Assembly: GCA_028724545.1 (NCBI GenBank)
Contig: JAQYCU010000050.1
Location: 1-62,538 of the forward strand
From: a bacterium
Lineage (GTDB): Bacteria; Bacillota; Clostridia; Lachnospirales; Lachnospiraceae
Length of the DNA: 62,538 nucleotides
Reading direction: 5' to 3'
Positions 1 to 8,601 of this stretch are shown here, piece after piece. The notes under the pieces are model-generated. The model was not told where the DNA came from. It worked only from the letters and a program-made list of their open reading frames with translations, and did no database searches. Position 1 is the first letter of the stretch, and every line of letters starts with the position of its first letter. A program made the position numbers and the translations under genes.

Positions 1-351
1 TTTTTGAAAAAAGTGAAATTTGCAGGAAACAAACTTAAAAAAATCGGAAAAGGAGCTTTTGCTGCAAATGTTGCTATCAGAAAAATGGAATTTCCGGATG
101 GACTGGAAGAAATAGAAAGTGGTAATATTGTAGCGAAAAAAGTGATATTGCCGGCAAGCGTAAAAAGAGCAGGTCTGGATTTGGGACCGGCAGTGAAAAA
201 AATCTATGTATACGGAAAAGATACCGAATTTTACGAGGATAATGTCTTATCTTACGAGCAATCGGGAATAGAGATTTTTTGCCAAAAAGGAAGTAAGGCA
301 GAGAAATTTTTCAGAGAAAAAGGTGGATTTAAAATTAAATATATACGCTGA
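1..351 (+). CDS. Leucine-rich-repeat (BspA/LRR_5-like) protein, 3' end only
   Basis: The reading frame is open from the first base, so this is the C-terminal part of a gene that begins outside the window; the TTG at position 4 need not be a start. The visible 115 residues carry the short pattern of LRR_5/BspA surface proteins (KLKKIGKGAFA, then MEFPDGLEEIES, then VILPASVKRAG), followed by a basic tail without repeats (KAEKFFREKGGFKIKYIR). Proteins of this family in Clostridia are usually secreted and surface-associated, but the signal peptide would lie outside the window. A hairpin-plus-T-run terminator follows at 460-486. Function beyond the fold cannot be given. Confidence 0.6.
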   Translation, partial: FLKKVKFAGNKLKKIGKGAFAANVAIRKMEFPDGLEEIESGNIVAKKVILPASVKRAGLDLGPAVKKIYVYGKDTEFYEDNVLSYEQSGIEIFCQKGSKAEKFFREKGGFKIKYIR

Positions 352-459
352 GAGCCTTGCAAAGAAAGGGATAAAACTAGCAATGCAGAAGTTTAGCAGA
401 ATATATTATTTCTTTTTCGGAAGGGGTATCAGCAAATAAAAGAATAGGCAATTGATTTT

Positions 460-486
460 GGCACCGGGGATTCTGGTGCCTTTTTC
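460..486 (+). terminator. Intrinsic terminator after the LRR gene
   Basis: Inverted repeat GGCACC / GGTGCC with a 9-base spacer, followed directly by TTTTTC. It separates the upstream LRR gene from the sigma-factor unit. Confidence 0.65.
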
Positions 487-544
487 TTTGTGTGATGAGG
501 ATTGCGAGGTTGACAGGATATTTTTTAGAAAATTTTGTACAAAG

Positions 545-571
545 TGAAACTTTTTGCAGATTTGAATCGTC
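545..571 (+). promoter_or_regulatory. ECF-sigma-type promoter for the sigma/anti-sigma operon
   Basis: TGAAAC at 545-550, a 17-base spacer and CGTC at 568-571 match the classic -35 and -10 elements used by extracytoplasmic-function sigma factors of Bacillus and relatives (TGAAAC, 16-17 bases, CGTC). It lies 56 bases upstream of the ATG of an ECF sigma gene, which suggests positive autoregulation. A vegetative-type TTGACA is also present at 510-515 but its -10 is poor. Confidence 0.7.
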
Positions 572-626
572 TTATTTACAGAGTGCTCAATTGAAATGCT
601 TTTTGAAGAAAGGAGAAGCAGCTGCA

Positions 627-1100
627 ATGTCATTGCAAGAGGAACTGGAAAAAAATTTAATGGAAAACCAGGAAAAGTACTACCGGTTTATTTATGGATA
701 TGTGAGGAATCAGGAGGATGCTCTGGATATTATGCAGGAGGGGGCATATAAAATTATAAAAAATCAACGCAAACTGCGTAAGAAACAACAGATGGACAGT
801 TGGATGTATTCGATTTTCCGGAATACGGCGTTGGATTTTCTAAAGCAAAAGAAACGGGAATTTCCGATGGATAATGAAACGTTATCTGAAATGTCAGGAA
901 CGTATGAAATGGAGGAATCCCGTGAGAACTTTTATGATTTGCTGGGATGTCTGAATGAAGAAGAATATACCGTTGTCACATTACGATATGCTGAGGAAAA
1001 GAAACTGGACGAAATCGCTGAAATTTTAGGAGAAAAAGTCAGTACAGTAAAAAGCAGGTTATATCGTGCATTAGACAGGCTTAGGAAAAATATGGCCTGA
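627..1100 (+). CDS. sigV: ECF RNA polymerase sigma factor (SigV-like)
   Basis: A 157-residue sigma-70 family protein. Region 2 is seen at about residues 15-75 (YRFIYGYVRNQEDALDIMQEG, then a DSWMYSIFRNTALDFLK segment). Region 4 occupies the C-terminus (LNEEEYTVVTLRYAE, then VSTVKSRLYRALDRL, the helix-turn-helix for the -35 element). The ATG at 627 is chosen because AAAGGAG lies about 9 bases upstream and because the ECF promoter at 545-571 lies inside the longer open frame. The next gene encodes an RsiV-like membrane anti-sigma factor, so the pair probably responds to an envelope signal; in Bacillus subtilis SigV responds to lysozyme. The SigV assignment rests mainly on this partner. Confidence 0.85.
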   Translation: MSLQEELEKNLMENQEKYYRFIYGYVRNQEDALDIMQEGAYKIIKNQRKLRKKQQMDSWMYSIFRNTALDFLKQKKREFPMDNETLSEMSGTYEMEESRENFYDLLGCLNEEEYTVVTLRYAEEKKLDEIAEILGEKVSTVKSRLYRALDRLRKNMA

Positions 1101-1216
1101 GAAATCTAAATTATGTGCTATTTGTGTCGGAGCGTTACAAATAGTCAGGATGCCGGATGTAAAATCAAAATTTTATCGTTGTCATATGTCTATAAACGCC
1201 CAGAATGGAGTATAGT

Positions 1217-2149
1217 ATGCAAAACATTGATTTACAAAAAAGTGATATGCAAAAAGATGAGAAACAAAATATCGAGATACAACAGAAATTAAAAGAAAAG
1301 TATAATGCGACAGAGGTGCCGGAAGAAGCAGGGAAACGCATCCGGCTAGGGATTGCGCAGGCCCAGAGTGAAAAGAAAAAACAGAAAAAAATCGTATATT
1401 TGAGGAGAGCAGGGTTAGGGGTAGCAGCTGCATGTTTGTGTATTGTGGTAATGGCAAACGGTTCTTACGGTACAGCATATGCTTTGCAGAAAATTCCGGT
1501 TATTGGAGAATTTGCAAAAATTGTCACATTCCGGGATTACAAGGACAGAACCAAGCATTTTGAGGCCTCTGTGGACGTTCCTCAGATTTCGGACACGTCA
1601 GGGAAATCAAAGGAATTGGAGAAAACAAATCAATCGATTCAGCAATACGCAGATACGTTTATCAAAATGTATGAAAACGATTTGAAGGAATCTGAGGGCA
1701 TCGGAAATTATGAATTAAAGTCTTCTTATCGGGTGCTGCGAGAAAATAAGGAAGAGTTTGTGCTGGAAATTGACACGATTCTTGTTATGGCATCCGGAAC
1801 AGAGTACAAAAAGATTTTTAATGTGGATAAAAGGACAGGAAAAATCAAAAAAATATCGGACTATTTTCAGAAAGACAGCGACTATCTTTCCGTGCTCACA
1901 AAAGAGATTAAACGGCAGATGCGCCAGCAGATGAAAGAGGACAGTGAAAAAATATATTTTATTGATTCAGATTCTGAGGAAGCGCAGGAAGATTTTCAAA
2001 AATTGTCGGAAGATGTGGATTTTTACTTTGATGACAACGGTGATTTAGTTGTCGTATTTGACGAGTGTGAAGTAGCACCGGGATATATGAAAGACGTTTC
2101 TTTTACTATTAAACGGCAGGTGTTTGAAAATTTATTAGCAGTGCAGTAA
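1217..2149 (+). CDS. rsiV: RsiV-like membrane anti-sigma factor (DUF4179/DUF3298)
   Basis: A 310-residue protein with a charged cytoplasmic N-terminus of about 60 residues, one membrane helix (GLGVAAACLCIVVMA, about residues 65-80) and an extracytoplasmic part. The segment after the helix (YALQKIPVIGEFAKIVTF) is typical of DUF4179, and the C-terminal DDNGDLVVVFDECEVAPGY is typical of DUF3298, the pair found in RsiV. In B. subtilis and Clostridioides difficile RsiV holds SigV at the membrane and itself binds lysozyme, which triggers its cleavage. The start at 1217 is preferred over 1205 because GGAG sits 6 bases before it. It follows the sigma gene by about 115 bases and is followed at once by an acyltransferase. 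Confidence 0.8.
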   Translation: MQNIDLQKSDMQKDEKQNIEIQQKLKEKYNATEVPEEAGKRIRLGIAQAQSEKKKQKKIVYLRRAGLGVAAACLCIVVMANGSYGTAYALQKIPVIGEFAKIVTFRDYKDRTKHFEASVDVPQISDTSGKSKELEKTNQSIQQYADTFIKMYENDLKESEGIGNYELKSSYRVLRENKEEFVLEIDTILVMASGTEYKKIFNVDKRTGKIKKISDYFQKDSDYLSVLTKEIKRQMRQQMKEDSEKIYFIDSDSEEAQEDFQKLSEDVDFYFDDNGDLVVVFDECEVAPGYMKDVSFTIKRQVFENLLAVQ

Positions 2150-2161
2150 AGGAGTAGAAAA

Positions 2162-3541
2162 ATGGTATTTTCTAGTAATTGTTTTATTTTTCGTTTTTTA
2201 CTTTTGTTTATGGTAGTTTATCTTCTCACACCAAAGAAATACCGGAATGGAGTCCTGCTTTTGGGCAGCCTGCTATTTTATGGAATTGGAGAACCTCATT
2301 TTATCTGGATACTGATGGGCTCTGTGGCAATCAATTATGTGTTGTCATTACGAATTGTCAGGAAGAAATCCAGAGTGGCTCTGATTACCACGCTGGTATT
2401 TGACTTTTTGATTTTGTTTTTGTTTAAGTATTGGGATTTTGGTGCTGAAAATATCAACAGGCTGGTTCAACAGGAATTTCTGCCTTTGCTGCATCTGGCG
2501 TTGCCGTTGGGAATCAGTTTTTACACATTCCAGATGGCGTCATTTCAGATTGACTGCTACAAAGGAAAAATCGAGCAGGGCTTTTCTTTTGTGGATTTTG
2601 CTACCTACATTTGTATGTTTCCACAATTAGTAGCAGGTCCTATTGTGAAATATCAGGAAATAGCACCGGAACTAAAAAACAGAGAATGCACCATAAAAAA
2701 TGTGGAGCAGGGATTTCAGCTGTTTACGGTAGGATTGGGATTGAAAGTTCTGCTGGCGAATCCGATGGGAACGTTGTGGAATGCTATTCAGACAGCAGGA
2801 ACTGTCGGATTGTCGGGAAGAGTGGCATGGTTAGGGGCTTTTGCTTATTCTTTTCAAATCTATTTTGATTTCTGGGGATACTCGGTTATGGCAGCAGGGC
2901 TTGGGAAAATGATAGGTTTTCGGATTCCGGCAAATTTTCAGAATCCGTACATCTCCAAGTCAATGTCTGAATTTTGGAGGAGATGGCATATTACTTTAGG
3001 AAGATGGTTTAAAGAATATGTATATATCCCATTGGGAGGCAATCGCCGGGGAAACAAAAGAACTATTTTTAATCTTTTTGTTGTCTGGACTTTGACGGGC
3101 TTATGGCACGGGGCAAGTTGGAATTTTGTCCTGTGGGGATTTTCATTTTTCCTGCTTCTTGCCATCGAAAAGATATTTTTAGGCAGTATTCTGGAAAAAC
3201 ACAGTTTGCTGGGGCATCTTTATGTCATTTTGGTAATTCCTGTTACCTGGGTTGTTTTTGGAATTACAGATTTCAAGATTTTAGTGCAGTATCTGAGCAG
3301 TATGTTTGGAATGAATGGGAGCAATGTTTTAGTGGGGCAGGAACAATTTATAAGATATCTGGGAACCTATGGAGCATTGCTGGGCTTTTGTGTTTTGTTT
3401 TCTACTCCAATTCCTATGAGGATTTATAAAAGATTTTCGGAACATTTTTTTATGAAAATTATATTAGTCGTGGTACTGGGCTTTTCGGTCTATGAAATGC
3501 TGCAGGGGAGTAACAATCCCTTTTTATATTTTCGTTTTTAA
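2162..3541 (+). CDS. MBOAT family O-acyltransferase (AlgI/DltB/PatA type), copy 1
   Basis: A 459-residue multipass membrane protein of the membrane-bound O-acyltransferase family. These proteins carry acyl groups across the membrane for O-acylation of extracellular polymers such as alginate, peptidoglycan or teichoic acid. The family signature is clear: FWRRWHITLGRWFKEYVYIP with His276, and LTGLWHGASWNFVLWG with His316, the conserved MBOAT histidine. Early segments ALPLGISFYTFQ and VAGPIVKY are also diagnostic. The ribosome site AAAGGAG lies 8 bases upstream. It begins 12 bases after the anti-sigma stop and is followed by an SGNH protein, the usual partner that completes acyl transfer outside the cell. 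The acceptor polymer cannot be told from sequence. Confidence 0.9.
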   Translation: MVFSSNCFIFRFLLLFMVVYLLTPKKYRNGVLLLGSLLFYGIGEPHFIWILMGSVAINYVLSLRIVRKKSRVALITTLVFDFLILFLFKYWDFGAENINRLVQQEFLPLLHLALPLGISFYTFQMASFQIDCYKGKIEQGFSFVDFATYICMFPQLVAGPIVKYQEIAPELKNRECTIKNVEQGFQLFTVGLGLKVLLANPMGTLWNAIQTAGTVGLSGRVAWLGAFAYSFQIYFDFWGYSVMAAGLGKMIGFRIPANFQNPYISKSMSEFWRRWHITLGRWFKEYVYIPLGGNRRGNKRTIFNLFVVWTLTGLWHGASWNFVLWGFSFFLLLAIEKIFLGSILEKHSLLGHLYVILVIPVTWVVFGITDFKILVQYLSSMFGMNGSNVLVGQEQFIRYLGTYGALLGFCVLFSTPIPMRIYKRFSEHFFMKIILVVVLGFSVYEMLQGSNNPFLYFRF

Positions 3542-3581
3542 TACAAAGGGAGTTAAAAAAGATACGGAATGGAGCAATATG

Positions 3582-4682
3582 ATGAAAAGAGATTATTTTA
3601 AAATACTAAAAAAATATGGGTATCTGTTTATGGTTCTGGTCTTTTTTTCGGCTATGGGCATTGGTGGATTTGTGAAAAATGTTATGGCAGGTCAATGTAA
3701 CATTGCCTATTTCAAAGAGCATCTTTTAGAGCCTTTTTGGGAAGGAATGTTTCAAACGGAAACACCGGTGGTTTCGGCAAAAGACAACGCAACATCCGGA
3801 GAGGAGAGGGAAACACAGGCAGAAAAGGCAGGGACTGCGTCAGAGAAGGAAATGCAAATAGAAAAGGCAGGGGCTGCGTCAGAACAAAAAGTAAAAGCAG
3901 AAAAGGCAGGAGTTTCTACAGAGAAAGCATCAGAAACGAAAAGAGGAGAAATGAAAAGAGGAGAGGGCACGAATAGAAAAACTGGCATAACAAAATTTAA
4001 AACGTATACACCAAGAAAAATCAAATCCCCGTATTATACGGACCGGGGAAAAGTCCCATTGACAACGGAGTATGCTTATCAGAAGGTTTCGGATGATTAT
4101 TTTTCGGACGCAGCATTTATAGGAGATTCCAGAACTTTGGGGTTGTACGACTATTCCGGTTGGGGAAAGATTGCAGATTTTTATTGTGAAAGTGGATTTT
4201 CCTTATACCAGTGGACGAGAGGGGCTACAGTAATTTGCCAGAATACAGGCCAAAAGGTGGATTTGAAAAAAAGACTCCGGGAGAAAAAATACGGAAAAAT
4301 TTATCTTATGATTGGTATGAATGATTTGGGGTATGGAAATTCTGAGGAATATGCAGAATGGCTGGCAAAAATGGTTCATATGTTAAGAAAAACGCAGCCA
4401 CAGGCAATTCTGTATTTGATGGGCAATCTGCATATGAGCCGCGAGAAGAACAATAAGGATACAGAATTTAATAATATTAATGTCAATGATAAAAATGTTT
4501 CTATGGCACTTCTGGCCGATGGCGTTACCAGTTTTTATCTGGATTGCAACCCTCTTTATACAGATAAGGAGGGGTATCTGAAAGCGAATTTAACATTTGA
4601 TGGCTGTCATATTTACGGTTATCAGTACGACAAATGGACAGATTTTATAAAAAGTCACGCAGTCCTTCCGGATGAAAAATAG
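3582..4682 (+). CDS. Membrane-anchored SGNH/GDSL-like hydrolase or acyltransferase
   Basis: A 366-residue protein with an N-terminal membrane helix (FMVLVFFSAMGIGGFV), a low-complexity Lys/Glu/Ala/Ser linker of about 100 residues with three degenerate repeats of the type EKAGxASE, and a C-terminal SGNH domain. Block I is FIGDSRTLG with Ser183, block III is MIGMNDLGYG, and the catalytic pair is Asp340 and His343 in FDGCHIYGY. It follows the MBOAT gene by 40 bases, so it is probably the extracellular partner, in the role PatB or AlgX plays elsewhere. GGAG at 3571-3574 supports the ATG at 3582 (7 bases) or 3579 (4 bases). The linker may span part of the wall. Confidence 0.8.
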   Translation: MKRDYFKILKKYGYLFMVLVFFSAMGIGGFVKNVMAGQCNIAYFKEHLLEPFWEGMFQTETPVVSAKDNATSGEERETQAEKAGTASEKEMQIEKAGAASEQKVKAEKAGVSTEKASETKRGEMKRGEGTNRKTGITKFKTYTPRKIKSPYYTDRGKVPLTTEYAYQKVSDDYFSDAAFIGDSRTLGLYDYSGWGKIADFYCESGFSLYQWTRGATVICQNTGQKVDLKKRLREKKYGKIYLMIGMNDLGYGNSEEYAEWLAKMVHMLRKTQPQAILYLMGNLHMSREKNNKDTEFNNINVNDKNVSMALLADGVTSFYLDCNPLYTDKEGYLKANLTFDGCHIYGYQYDKWTDFIKSHAVLPDEK

Positions 4683-4703
4683 AAAATTCTTGCATAAAAG
4701 CAA

Positions 4704-4737
4704 GGGCAGAATCTACAAAAAGGTTCTGTCCTTTAAA
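4704..4737 (+). terminator. Probable intrinsic terminator after the first MBOAT unit
   Basis: A 10-bp stem (4704-4713 with 4722-4731, two G-T pairs) with an 8-base loop, followed by TTTAAAATTTCTTT. The T-run is broken, so efficiency may be partial. The rest of 4740-4956 holds a promoter and no convincing gene. Confidence 0.5.
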
Positions 4738-4801
4738 ATTTCTTTCCCATACCCCGGCTGCGAGATGGTTCTCAATACGTGGATGTGGGATGCTTCTATA
4801 C

Positions 4802-4830
4802 TTGACTACGTCTGGCATAATGACTATAAT
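4802..4830 (+). promoter_or_regulatory. Vegetative promoter for the second acylation unit
   Basis: TTGACT at 4802-4807, a 17-base spacer and a perfect TATAAT at 4825-4830. It lies about 125 bases before the AlgX-like gene, so this second unit can be transcribed without the ECF promoter. Confidence 0.7.
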
Positions 4831-4956
4831 AAAATTATCTATCTGCTTAAAAATGACGCAAAAGCGATACATTTTTGGACGTGAAGATTTGGATAAAATG
4901 GAGAAAATGAAAAGAACCCGGTCAATGCTGACAGGGCGTGAGGAGAAAAAGGAAAA

Positions 4957-5805
4957 ATGAAAGGAATACACAAAAAAATATTTGCACTGTTAATGGTGGT
5001 TGTACTATTTGCAAACGATGCAGAAGTTTCTGCAGCAGGTCGTTCTTTTTTAGGAAAAAACAACTGGCTGTTTTATAATGCCGAGGGAGATGGCAGTACG
5101 ATTTATGATTATAAAGGAGTTAACCACTATTCTCCTTTTGGGCTTAAAAGGGTAGCAAATAATCTTTTGGCAGCGCAGAGCGTAGTAAATAAAAAGGGAG
5201 CAGAGTTTGTTGTTTTTTTTGCTCCTAATAAAGAAACGATATATTCCAACTATATGCCAAAAAGAATAAAGAGAAAAACAACCTATACAAGATATGACCA
5301 GTTATACGATTATTTAACCTTGAATACGGATTTGCAGGTGGCATATCCAAAAGAGGAATTGCTGGCATATAGAAATAAATATGAACTGTATTATCCGACG
5401 GACAATCACTGGAACCGTAAAGGACAGTTTATCGGGGTACAGGAATTAATGGATATTACGGATGGCAAAAGAGTTTCTATTGATGATGTAAAATTCAGAG
5501 TGACCAAAAGTTATCATGGAGATTTAAATGTTCTTTCTTACGGAAAATACAATATTAGTTGTAGACATTATACGTTCACTTCAAAAGTAAAAGCGAAGGA
5601 TAAAAGCAAAAAGAAAGTTTTGCTGGTCGGGGACAGTTTCGCAGGACGTATGCAGACCATTGCAAAGCGTTATTATAAAAAAGTAACGTTTTGTCACATC
5701 AATGATTTCAGAATGAAAAAAGTAAAAGGATATGATGTGGTTGTATGGGAGGCAGTAGAACGCTATCAGGACCGTTTTACCAGAATTAATTTTTCCAGAA
5801 GATAG
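4957..5805 (+). CDS. Secreted AlgX/AlgJ-like SGNH acyltransferase-type protein
   Basis: A 282-residue protein with a signal peptide (KIFALLMVVVLFANDAEVSAAG) and the layout of AlgX/AlgJ SGNH-like domains. It has an early GKNNWLFY motif, a YPTDNHWNRKG motif with Asp149 and His151, and a late LLVGDSFAGR motif with Ser227. These are the usual catalytic triad members, in the permuted order typical of the family. AlgX and AlgJ act with the MBOAT AlgI in alginate acetylation, so a role as the extracellular acyl acceptor and transferase for one of the MBOATs here is likely. AGGAGAAAAAGG precedes the ATG. Two small secreted proteins and the second MBOAT follow. Confidence 0.8.
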   Translation: MKGIHKKIFALLMVVVLFANDAEVSAAGRSFLGKNNWLFYNAEGDGSTIYDYKGVNHYSPFGLKRVANNLLAAQSVVNKKGAEFVVFFAPNKETIYSNYMPKRIKRKTTYTRYDQLYDYLTLNTDLQVAYPKEELLAYRNKYELYYPTDNHWNRKGQFIGVQELMDITDGKRVSIDDVKFRVTKSYHGDLNVLSYGKYNISCRHYTFTSKVKAKDKSKKKVLLVGDSFAGRMQTIAKRYYKKVTFCHINDFRMKKVKGYDVVVWEAVERYQDRFTRINFSRR

Positions 5806-5832
5806 AAAAGGACAAAAAAGGAGAGTGTCACT

Positions 5833-6585
5833 ATGAAAAAAAGAATACAGCGAAGTGCATTGATTTTATTATGTACAGGTCTTTTGTGTATAGCAGGTTC
5901 TGATATGTCTGCCAGGGCAGATGTTTCTGAAACAACGGAAAGTCAGGAAATTACAAATACTGTTCCAAAAGATTCAGCGTTGGACGCAAGAAAAGAGGCA
6001 GTCCGGGAACTGAAAGGACAACTGGATGAAAACCTGTATTTCATCAAAGCAAAAAGACTTAGTTCGTCAAAGGTAAAATTGTCATTAGGAAAAAAGATTC
6101 CCGGCTGTGTTTACCGGATTTATTCTAAGGAAAAAAAGGGAACAAAGTATAAAGCAGCAAAGCGAAAGGGAACTACTTCAAAAACAACATATACGGTAAC
6201 GGGACTAAGCAAAAAGAAACAATACAAATTATATGCAGAAGTTTTGTTCCAAAATGGGGATAAAAGTGAAGTAATAAAAAAATCAGTGCCTTTGGTGATA
6301 AAGACCGGGGAAAGCAAGGAGTTTCGTATCAATACCATAACGGCGAAGAGAAATGAATGCACGCTTTATAAAAAGCAGACACATAAGATTCGCTGTGCAG
6401 TAAAGCTGAATGGCAACAGAATCTGTTACCGGCAGCCTGCATTCAGTTATTATGTCAAAAATAAATCCATTGTGAAAGTAAATGCAAAAGGGATTATAAC
6501 ACCACTAAAAAAAGGGAAAACAGTAGTGTTTGTTATGGCACCAAGTGGTGTGTATGATAAAATTAATGTAACGGTAGTAAAATAA
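5833..6585 (+). CDS. Secreted protein with FN3-like and bacterial Ig-like domains
   Basis: A 250-residue protein with a signal peptide (ALILLCTGLLCIAGSDMSARA). Residues about 75-150 look like a fibronectin-III-type beta sandwich (KRLSSSKVKLSL, then TYTVTGLSKKKQYKLYAEV). Residues about 180-250 resemble a Big_2 Ig-like domain (NKSIVKVNAKGIITPLKKGK, then a final hydrophobic strand INVTVVK). There is no catalytic motif. It starts 28 bases after the AlgX-like gene with AAAGGAGAG as ribosome site. A scaffold or polymer-binding role is possible, but this is inference from domain type only. Confidence 0.65.
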   Translation: MKKRIQRSALILLCTGLLCIAGSDMSARADVSETTESQEITNTVPKDSALDARKEAVRELKGQLDENLYFIKAKRLSSSKVKLSLGKKIPGCVYRIYSKEKKGTKYKAAKRKGTTSKTTYTVTGLSKKKQYKLYAEVLFQNGDKSEVIKKSVPLVIKTGESKEFRINTITAKRNECTLYKKQTHKIRCAVKLNGNRICYRQPAFSYYVKNKSIVKVNAKGIITPLKKGKTVVFVMAPSGVYDKINVTVVK

Positions 6586-6638
6586 AATTTTTAAGAAACT
6601 ATACAAAATCTGTATGGCTTAAAGGAAAGGACAAAATT

Positions 6639-7136
6639 ATGAAAAAAATGGCAAAAGTATTAGTGATGATGTGTGTAGTAGCAGGATTGCTTTTGGGAGG
6701 ACAGCCAGGTACGACATCAAAAGCTGCCGGTTCTAAAGAGAAAGCAATGTGTGCAGCAGCTTTAAAGCGTACAGGCAATGCAAAAAAGTTGAATTACAAA
6801 AGTACTACGCCTTACGAGTTTGATGCAATTTCTTATAAACATCAAAAGAAAGTAAAGTCAATGTATTTTGTTACAAGTGACAATACGGCATATGTGATTT
6901 GCGTTGCTAAGGCAAAAACAACAAAGCAGGCAAAGGCATTATATTCAGCATTTGGAAAATATAAATATAATAAGATGCACGATACATATTTCAAGAAAGA
7001 CTATAAAAAATCAGAACAGTCTGTCATTAAAAATGCAGTGTATGGAAGAAAAGGTGCATATGTATGGTATATTGCTATGAGTTCCAAAAAGAAAAACTTA
7101 GCAGGACAGGCAGCGATTAAGAAAAAAATTAAATAG
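6639..7136 (+). CDS. Small secreted basic protein, possibly DUF4358-like
   Basis: A 165-residue protein with a signal peptide (KVLVMMCVVAGLLLGGQ, cleavage near SKAAG), rich in lysine. The middle (YVICVAKAKTTKQAKALYSAF) and the later NAVYGRKGAYVWYIAMSS resemble DUF4358, a family of short secreted proteins often found near MBOAT genes in Clostridia; this match is from memory and tentative. AAAGGAAAGGAC precedes the ATG, and the next gene is the second MBOAT, 26 bases away. No enzyme motif is visible. Confidence 0.55.
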   Translation: MKKMAKVLVMMCVVAGLLLGGQPGTTSKAAGSKEKAMCAAALKRTGNAKKLNYKSTTPYEFDAISYKHQKKVKSMYFVTSDNTAYVICVAKAKTTKQAKALYSAFGKYKYNKMHDTYFKKDYKKSEQSVIKNAVYGRKGAYVWYIAMSSKKKNLAGQAAIKKKIK

Positions 7137-7161
7137 TCCAACATAGGAAATGAGGTAAATT

Positions 7162-8574
7162 ATGGTTTTTAGCAGCTTATTATTTTTGATTCGCTTTTTA
7201 CCGGTCATTCTGTTAATTTATTACGTTGCGCCAAGAAAATATCGTAATTTTATTTTATTTGTTGGAAGCATAATTTTTTACGCATGGGGAGAGCCGGTTT
7301 ATGTTCTCCTCATTTTGTTTTCAACGGTAATTGATTATACGGCAGGAAGGGTAATAGGCAGGTGTAGAGAGCGTGGAAATGTTTTAGGAACGAAATTGGT
7401 AGTATTGTGTTCCGTTGTAGTTAATGTAGGTGCATTAGGCGTTTTTAAATATGCTGACTTTTTTATTACACTTATCAATCACATTCCTTTTGTCAGCATA
7501 GAACCACTGAATTTAGCACTTCCTATCGGAATATCTTTTTATACTTTTCAAACGATGTCGTACACCATCGACGTTTACCGGAAAGAGGCGGACGTGCAGA
7601 AAAACTTTATCAGCTTCGGTGCTTATGTAGCGTTGTTTCCACAGCTGATAGCAGGACCGATTCTGCGCTATAAGACAGTAGCAAAACAGTTGGATTTCCG
7701 TAAAGAAAGTATTGACCTCTTTAAGCAGGGTGTGTTGCGTTTCACAGTCGGACTTGGCAAGAAAGTTCTTATTGCAAATCAACTGGGAGCACTTTGGAAT
7801 GAAATTGCCACTACAGAAATAGCATCATTGGCTTTTTCACAGGCATGGTTAGGTGCAATTGCATTTTCGCTGCAGATATATTTTGATTTTTCGGGATATT
7901 CTGATATGGCAATTGGATTAGGAAAAATGTTTGGCTTTGAATTTTTAGAGAACTTTGACTATCCTTATGAATCCAAAAGCATCACAGAATTTTGGAGAAG
8001 ATGGCATATTTCGCTGGGCACGTGGTTTAAGGAATATGTATATTATCCACTGGGAGGAAACCGAAAAGGAACCAAGCGTCAGATGCTAAATATAGGGATT
8101 GTCTGGGCCTTGACAGGACTGTGGCATGGTGCTGAGTGGTGTTTTGTATTGTGGGGAATTTATTATGGAGTATTGCTTGTCATAGAAAAACTTTGTTTGC
8201 GAAAAATTCTGCAAAAAATTCCACAGGTATTTTCCAGAATATATACTATGTTTATTGTAGTTGTGGGATGGAGCATTTTTTCATGGCCTGATATGGCAGA
8301 CGGTGCAGGATATTTAAAAACTATGTTTGGATTTGGTCAGGCAGGATGGAATAATCATCAGACAATGTACGCCTTATTAAATTATCGCACCATACTGTTT
8401 GTTGCAGTAGTGGGCTGCACATCATGGTTAAAGAAACTTGCCAACCGGTATTTGCCGGAAAATACATATCGCAGAGAGGTTTTTGGCATGCTTTTTATTA
8501 CACTGATTTTTGGTACAAGTATGGCATGCCTGGTCAATTCATCATACAATCCGTTTTTGTATTTTAGATTTTAA
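7162..8574 (+). CDS. MBOAT family O-acyltransferase (AlgI/DltB/PatA type), copy 2
   Basis: A 470-residue multipass membrane acyltransferase with the same signatures as the copy at 2162: ALPIGISFYTFQTMSYTIDV, IAGPILRYK, FWRRWHISLGTWFKEYVYYP with His282, and LTGLWHGAEWCFVLWGIYYG with His322. It is a paralogue rather than an exact repeat, since the sequences differ throughout and it has an extra C-terminal stretch (SWLKKLANRYLPENTYRREV). The ribosome site is GAGG, 7 bases upstream. The next gene is a DHHW protein, its likely extracellular partner. The substrate may differ from that of copy 1. Confidence 0.9.
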   Translation: MVFSSLLFLIRFLPVILLIYYVAPRKYRNFILFVGSIIFYAWGEPVYVLLILFSTVIDYTAGRVIGRCRERGNVLGTKLVVLCSVVVNVGALGVFKYADFFITLINHIPFVSIEPLNLALPIGISFYTFQTMSYTIDVYRKEADVQKNFISFGAYVALFPQLIAGPILRYKTVAKQLDFRKESIDLFKQGVLRFTVGLGKKVLIANQLGALWNEIATTEIASLAFSQAWLGAIAFSLQIYFDFSGYSDMAIGLGKMFGFEFLENFDYPYESKSITEFWRRWHISLGTWFKEYVYYPLGGNRKGTKRQMLNIGIVWALTGLWHGAEWCFVLWGIYYGVLLVIEKLCLRKILQKIPQVFSRIYTMFIVVVGWSIFSWPDMADGAGYLKTMFGFGQAGWNNHQTMYALLNYRTILFVAVVGCTSWLKKLANRYLPENTYRREVFGMLFITLIFGTSMACLVNSSYNPFLYFRF

Positions 8575-8601
8575 CCGTAGAAAGGTGAGGATTAGTATAC
8601 T

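Noticed and set aside
3752-4024. 90-codon minus-strand frame opposite the SGNH linker
   Set aside because: It mirrors the Lys/Glu/Ala-rich linker codons of the real gene and has no ribosome site.
4672-4884. 70-codon open frame in the gap after the SGNH gene
   Set aside because: No ribosome site, it overlaps a terminator hairpin and a strong promoter, and the composition does not look like protein.
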